A stretch of DNA of 64,000 nt from Carettochelys insculpta (taxonomy: Eukaryota; Chordata; Testudines; Carettochelyidae): contig NC_134137.1 of assembly GCF_033958435.1 (NCBI RefSeq), positions 179,875,501 to 179,939,500 on the forward strand, given 5' to 3'. Below, piece by piece: positions 58,621-64,000 of the stretch; position 1 is the first letter of the stretch; the number at the start of each line of letters is the position of its first letter. The translations under genes and the position numbers were made by a program. The notes under the pieces are model-generated. The model made no database searches. It saw nothing but the letters and a program-made list of their open reading frames with translations, and had not been told where the DNA came from.

Positions 58621-61600
58621 CTGAAACATAAAAATCAGGTTATTCAGAGTGAAATACGTTTTTACTTTCAACTTTATTTTCTGACAAAATGTTACTTCAG
58701 TGAAGGCCCTAGCTTCCATCTGCATATACAGAGAAAAGCCGCCCTCTGTCAACAATCATTTTAAGACTAATAAAGGTAAAACATTAAAATCTCCTGAATC
58801 AAAATTTGGTGTTACTAAGTTGCCGGTATACTCCATCTACTTTTTTTTTTTAAATTAATACATTTTAATCAAAATCATCAGCTTAAAGTTCAAGAAACAA
58901 ATGACAGGCAATTGAATTGAAAGGTGACAATTCAGACCTGAGAAGTGAACCTTTTTCACACCATGTATAATGAGACTATGGTACTTATTGCCACAGGAAC
59001 CAACTGAGGCCAAGAATGTAGTAAGTTTTGAAAAATTTGGACATCTGTATTGATATAAAGAATATCCAGCGTTATCATGGTTAATGCTGGTACAAATGTT
59101 GAAAAGGAAGTTAAACCTTGTGCCTCCATGCTTAAGCCTATTACTAAGTATTAGAGATCAGGATGAGATCTAATATTGGGGGGGAAGATAATGATTACCT
59201 CACATCTGCTTTCTGTGGTTTTCTTACACCTTCCTCTGCAGCATTTGATAGCGTGCACTGTCAAAGACAGGATTAGCTGGACCACAGGCTTGAACAAAGC
59301 GGGCAATGCCTGTGTTCTTGTAGTACAATCCAAAAATCACGTGCGCCAAATCAAATGCCAAAAATGTCAAACCATCATACTGGATCATCCATACCATTCG
59401 TGGCGATTGGTAATTAAAAGTATGTTACCCTTAAATCACACAAATAAATAAATAAATAAATTAAATAAAAGGAAGGCAACACTTGCAAACGGGGAGAAGA
59501 ACATAGCATCCAGGCGAAACATTCCGGGTGAAATCCACTTCAATTCAGCACAAAGGTCAGCTTGAGGGTGTGTGTACACACTACAGTCGGTACAGCGACT
59601 CAGCTATAGCAGTACACCTCTGCCACTGTAACTCTGTAGCTTAGACGCTTCCTATGGAGATGGAAGGGGTTTTCCAACACTGCAGTTAATCCATTACTTT
59701 GAGAGGCAGTAGCTGGGTTGACAGAAGAATCCTTCCTTCAGCCAAGCCATAGCTACACAGGGAATGAGTTTGACCTTCAGTATGTCGCACAGAACATGAC
59801 ATTTTTCACAGAACAGAGTGGTAGAGCTGGAATGACCTTTTCGCTGAGTGTAGACCCAGGCCTAGTTTCACTTGTTTTGGTAGGAGTGAACAGGCCTTAG
59901 GCTGACTCTCTGCACAGAAGCAAATTTTGTCCAGCATGTATTATAGTAATCATGGCATAAGGCCATGGACCAAGTCTAATGGAGATTTGGGAAGGCTGAT
60001 CTCCACCAGAGCTCCTTGCCACGGCCCCTGGTGCAGCGTGGGGCTGCTCTATCCAGCAGTCAAGGTGGCTTGGGTGGGCCAGAGCTTGAGGCAGCTCCAA
60101 CTGGCTGTCCAAGGCTTCTCCAGGCACAGCAGGGAGCTCAGGACTCCTCTGGCCTAGCTGGGTGAGAACGGGGAGCAAAGCAGAGAGGCAGAGCGGGGGC
60201 AGGGCAGGAGGCTAGATTCTCTAAACCAGTTCATGCACTGCTTATGCATAAGGCCCAAAAAGCCTTCGTACAAGCAGCTAACCAAGAGTAAGCCTAGATC
60301 ATAAGCTATCACAAAACAGAATGTTACAGCAGCTAATTGGCTGGCAGCTAGCCACAAGATAACAGCTGGTATGAGCTTTAGCCATGTTAAAGTTAGGAAC
60401 ATAAAGAGATGTCCAGCCACAAGACTGTTATGGTAACCAATGAACATATATGCTAACGAATTTGAAGAAAAAGTTCTATGAAAGAAGGGCACCCAAACAT
60501 ATGTAGGGTAAAGAAATCCAGATCAGGAGAAGGGAGTAAGACCTCTAGAGAAGATGCATTAGACTTAGTGGGCATCAGTAGGTATAAAAGCTGAATCCCA
60601 GTCTGCATGCCTGGGGAGACGCTGGGACAATGACCCAGGGTGATGGTGACAAGGAAGAGGAGGAAGATAAGGATTAACAGTGTCAGAGGTTGTGTGAGTA
60701 AATGGATGCTCAGATACTCATTCTGTGGTCTCACTTTCTACCTTGCTGGGAAAGTGTTAGTAACTTCAGTAACTGTTAATTAAACTAGTACAATTACAGA
60801 AGGTATCTCCTAAGTGTGAGTGTGGTGACCATACATGTCAGGATTCCCAGTTGAATAGCAATTCTAATACTACTGAGTATGACCTTGGGATGAGTACCTA
60901 CCCAGCCTTAGAGTGCTAATGGTGAATTCCTAAGTAATCCATATAATGAACACACAATCAACAGATCAGGCAACTGTGTATTTTCTACAAGTACAACCAG
61001 CTTAGGATAAGTCTATTGATTCATTCCATGGTTGTGGCTAGGGAACTGAAAAACAAATAAGAGATTTTCCAGTCCTCACCATCTCTCAGACTTTCCTGCT
61101 TATCCTCTGCAAGTACCCAACATGATTAGCAGAGGATATTGTTTTCTGGAGCCCCTTCCCTTACTAAAACATGGACAGCACATCAGTGCCATGAGCAAAT
61201 TAACTCTTTATGGAGGGGAGAGGGAGCCATGACCCCTGGGGTCTGTATACACTGAAGCCAGGAGGTGTGATTCCCAGCCTGGACAGACAGCCTGCTCAAG
61301 CTAGCATGCTTGAAATAGCAATGTGGATATTGTGGCCCTGCTGGGGCTTTGAGCTAAATGCCCTAGCTGGGGCCTGGGGGCTTGGCTGGGCTTAGATTCT
61401 GGCAGCTTGCCTGAGCTGCCGCCTATGTAACAATATCCACCCTGCTATTGTTATCCCATTAGCCTGAGCACAACTGGTGTGAGCCTGCCTCTCTGCACTG
61501 AGGATCAGACCTCTCAGCTTCAGTGCAGACATCAAATGGGGTTCCATTCCCGGAATTAACACTGATTTGTCGGGTAGATATGGGTAAATTGCTTCACGTT

Positions 61601-63897
61601 CCTCTGCCTTGAATCATCCATCTGCAAACAGACAGGAATCTTCTTTACAGAAATGCTAGAACCGCAAGTAACACAGTTTGAATCAACTTGCACAAGAAGG
61701 GGAATCTCAAAGGAACACAGAGCCTGACTCTCCTCACACTGATGCTCATGTGACCCTACTGTCCGTGAACTTATGTATACACGACAACTCGACATGTGCA
61801 TGAAACTAAGGCTATGTCTACACTACAGCCTTTGTCAGCAGAGTTTGGCTATGTCTACACTAGCTCCCTACTTCGAAGGGAGCATGGTAAGTAGGGTGTC
61901 GGGAGATTACTAATGAAGTGCTGCGGTGCATATGCAGCACTTAATTAAGCTAATTCACCCCTGTGGCAACATCAAAGTGTTAAAGTGCCCAGGGTACTCT
62001 GAAGCCCCTTTACTCCTCAAAATTTTGCACTGCAGCACTTCATTAATAATCTCCCGACACGCTACTTACCATGCTCCCTTCACAGTAGGGAGCTAATGTA
62101 GACATGGTTTGTGTGTCATTCGGGGCAGTGGTCCTGATATGTTTTTCCATCTATGGGCAGAATAAATTTTTTATGTGCACCAAGGCATGTGCAGACGTGC
62201 ACCATCAATAGAAACACATGCCTCCGTGTGTGCTGCTAATCACCGGGTGGTACCTGACTCTCTCCTGAACAGCTGCCTAAGTAGTCAGCATACAGGGAAC
62301 ACGACTCAGGGGTGTGAATAAATCACACGTTAAGTGATACAATTTACACTGACTAAAGCACTTTTCTTCACATTGCTGCATGAACAGCATCTCCCACCAA
62401 AACAGCTTCTGCCATTCACACGGATGGTTTTATTACATCAAGTGGAGACAGCTCTCCCAGCAGCATAGAGCACCTCCCCCCAACCCGCCACCGTGGCACA
62501 GCTGTCTCTGTACAACTGCGTGGCTGCAGCGCTGAATGTGCAGACATATTGGGAGGTAGGCATATACATACTTACTGTGCCTAGCTAGCATAGCTACACC
62601 TGGCAGTCAAGAAAAGGCAGCCCAGACCCCAGTACAGGTTGACTGCAAATGTGTACCACAGCGTTCCGGCCAGGCTTGTTCAGTCTGCACTGAAAGCCAC
62701 TGCTCTTTTCAGCTGTGCTGTGCTAGCCGGAATAGAGCAAGTTCAGGTACATATACCCCCCTACAATCACATCTTCAACTGCAGCGTAGACATACCCTAG
62801 GAAGGTAAGTGAGAGCTATGAAAAACGTGCTGTTAAATGTTTATGTCAGCATCCATGCAACTGCTAAGAAACGGAAAGGATGGAAGAAAGGAAAACATCA
62901 CCAGAAGTGTAGCAGCTTCCTACCTACCGTCTGGGGAAAACTGATCCCTCTCAAACACAGTTATGCAGAGTACATCCTGCTCCAGGTCTTTGATAAAGAA
63001 TTGGCAGTTAGAGTTCCATTTAGGGTTGAGCGTGTCCTGCATTGTCTTGGTGATGTGACACTGAGAGCCCATTGTCACCTCACAGTACGGGTTACTCTTT
63101 CCTGAAAGGAACACAGCAGATGAGGGGTGAGATCATATTTTAATGGACGTGGATGCAGCATCCCACTCAATACCCTTTGTTCTCCTTCACCATCTTTTCA
63201 GGAAAAGGCTCCTGTACTGGCACCACTTTAGTGAATGAAGAGCTTCTGCGGGGCCAGGTCTTGCAAGATTCAGCTCCTCGTGATTTCAGCACTTGGCAGG
63301 ATCAAGCTTTGTGCAAGTGACCCCTGGCCTGTGCCTATTCTATGGATCTTAGAGCAGCACAGCTGTATTGCTACAGCAGTGCCACTGTGAGGTGTCCTGT
63401 GCAGCTGCCCTTTGTCAGCAGAAGCAAACTCTCCCACCAACATAATTAAACTCCCTCCAATGAACAGCAGGAGCTGTGCTGGCAGCAGGCCTTCTCCTGC
63501 CAACATCGCGTTGTCCACCCCAGCACTTTTATCGGTGAACCTGAAATTGGCTGGGGTGTGTTTCACACCGCTGACTGACAAAAGTGGTTGTGCAGGCAAA
63601 GCCTAGGAGAGCTTGTGAAAATATTTAAATGTGTGACAACAGCCCACGTTTCACTGTCCTGCATGAAACTGTTTTTTAGGCTCATGAAAATCACTTCATT
63701 TTACACAATCTACATTTTGGGCCTAAACTTCCTTTGGTGTTAGCCGGACGATCACACCTGTGGGAAGTGTCCTTCTTCATGACACACACTAGGAAGATCC
63801 GTGAGGTCCTTACCATGTGACCTGCAGGGTTTTAGTTCAATGCCTTCAACAATATTCACCATCAGCCTTCCAATGCCCGTTGCCCTTTGGGAGCGAA
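58472..63897 (-). CDS. ITSN1: Intersectin-1 long isoform, last three coding exons (C2 domain)
   Basis: ITSN1 is an endocytic and actin scaffold that combines EH, SH3, DH-PH (Cdc42 exchange) and C2 modules. This window holds only the C-terminal C2 domain. Exons on -: 63,897-63,814, 63,101-62,928 and 58,620-58,472 with TAG. Junction phases agree (a glycine codon and an aspartate codon are split). The joined protein reads from [20 protein letters not shown] through [38 protein letters not shown] and [11 protein letters not shown] to [20 protein letters not shown] and DEP. These are near-identical to mammalian ITSN1. The upstream exons lie beyond 64,000. Presence of the C2 exons means the long isoform's coding capacity is conserved. 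Confidence 0.97.
59441..59468 (+). repeat. (AAAT)n microsatellite
   Basis: Tandem AAATA/ATAA units in the last ITSN1 intron. Confidence 0.85.
59564..59865. mobile_element. Harbinger-type MITE fragment in the last ITSN1 intron
   Basis: Starts 'gagggtgtgtgtacacacta' and ends 'cgctgagtgtagacccaggc', carrying internal 'ccatagctacacagggaatg'. Ends are complementary in part, matching the Harbinger end motif (gtctacact). Confidence 0.6.
60200..60960 (+). mobile_element. LTR-like sequence (tentative)
   Basis: A TATA box (TATAAAAG, 60,583-60,590) is followed by 'gggacaatgacccagg' and a stretch ending 'taagtgtgagtgtggtgacc', which resembles LTRs of reptile endogenous retroviruses. I could not find matching ends or a target duplication. 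Confidence 0.4.
61809..62798. mobile_element. Harbinger-type element, about 1 kb, with nested MITE
   Basis: Left 'aggctatgtctacactacag' and the complement of the right end 'tagggtatgtctacgctgca' form terminal inverted repeats. Interior words ('ccaaaacagcttctgccat', 'gagacagctctcccagcagc') are typical of the family. A second MITE sits inside at 61,847-62,109. In the last ITSN1 intron. Confidence 0.65.
61847..62109. mobile_element. Palindromic MITE with about 75-bp terminal inverted repeats
   Basis: The left arm 'ctatgtctacactagctccc', 'tacttcgaagggagcatggt', 'aagtagggtgtcgggagatt' is mirrored on the right ('gctacttaccatgctccctt', 'gtagggagctaatgtagaca'). Arms stay alignable through 'aatgaagtgctgc' on both sides. 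The long arms suggest a fairly young copy. Confidence 0.85.
62928..63101 (-). CDS. ITSN1: ITSN1 exon: centre of C2 domain
   Basis: 174 bases, 57 whole codons, from [14 protein letters not shown] to FERDQFSPD. Acceptor tcctttcag, donor gtaggt. Contains the NPKWN C2 signature. Confidence 0.97.
63330..63605 (-). mobile_element. Harbinger-type MITE fragment
   Basis: Contains 'tttgtcagcagaagcaaact', 'cttttatcggtgaacctgaa', 'gggtgtgtttcacaccgctg' and 'actgacaaaagtggttgtgc', the core of a common turtle MITE with its palindromic 'gtgtgtttcacac' centre. In the ITSN1 intron between the first two C2 exons. Chance frames on both strands are not genes. Confidence 0.55.
63814..63897 (-). CDS. ITSN1: ITSN1 exon: start of C2 domain
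   Basis: 84 bases encoding [20 protein letters not shown] and LKPCRSH plus split codons. Acceptor ctctacag, donor gtaagg. First beta strand and loop 1 of the C2 fold. Confidence 0.95.
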
Positions 63898-64000
63898 CTG
63901 TAGAGGGATGTGGGAGGGGAGCAGAACAACAATTCATTAGTGTGCACCTGGTTTTAGACCTTCCCTTGGAAAACTACAGGCATCCTATCCCACACTGTAC

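Overview
This is vertebrate nuclear DNA, most likely from a turtle. Two tRNA-type SINEs of the Cry (tortoise pol III) family, at 37,851-38,046 (+) and 48,638-48,826 (-), are the diagnostic evidence. Dense PIF/Harbinger-, hAT- and mariner-type elements, CR1-era repeats and solo LTRs fit the same picture. Gene exons are split by introns with GT/AG boundaries, so nothing here is prokaryotic.

Two host genes can be recognised, arranged tail to tail. ATP5PO (OSCP, the peripheral-stalk subunit of mitochondrial ATP synthase) is complete on the + strand: seven coding exons from 35,371 to 41,526, giving a predicted 211-residue protein, with a CpG-rich promoter and a poly(A) signal. The last three coding exons of ITSN1 (intersectin-1, long isoform) lie on the - strand at 63,897-58,472 and encode its C-terminal C2 domain. 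The same ITSN1/ATP5PO neighbour pair exists on human chromosome 21, which supports both calls. The 17 kb between the two stop codons probably holds a long ITSN1 3' UTR that is heavily invaded by transposons.

Layout. 1-3,655: a decayed PIF/Harbinger element with a Myb-like gene (+) and a transposase (-). 3,656-13,698: intergenic, with repeat debris. 13,699-17,020: a second Harbinger element in the opposite orientation, whose transposase has lost its catalytic glutamate. 17,211-26,370: MITEs, a solo LTR broken by a 3'-UTR retrocopy, and fold-back repeats. 26,371-31,076: a 4.7 kb GC-rich minisatellite containing a second solo LTR of the same family. 31,077-34,880: unassigned sequence. 34,880-41,573: ATP5PO. 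41,574-58,471: the gene tail region, with a 131-bp perfect inverted repeat, a hAT element, a LINE reverse-transcriptase fragment, a solo LTR and a second hAT-like element. 58,472-64,000: the end of ITSN1, with Harbinger MITEs in its introns.

I found no convincing new protein-coding system. The most unusual signals are structural. A retroposon-like repeat carries 5' fold-back duplications at three independent places. A perfect 131-bp palindromic repeat lies where a 3' UTR is expected. A minisatellite has a higher-order motif and a cleanly dated LTR insertion. The ATP5PO promoter holds a tight cluster of palindromic CRE/E-box, SBF and NRF-1 sites.
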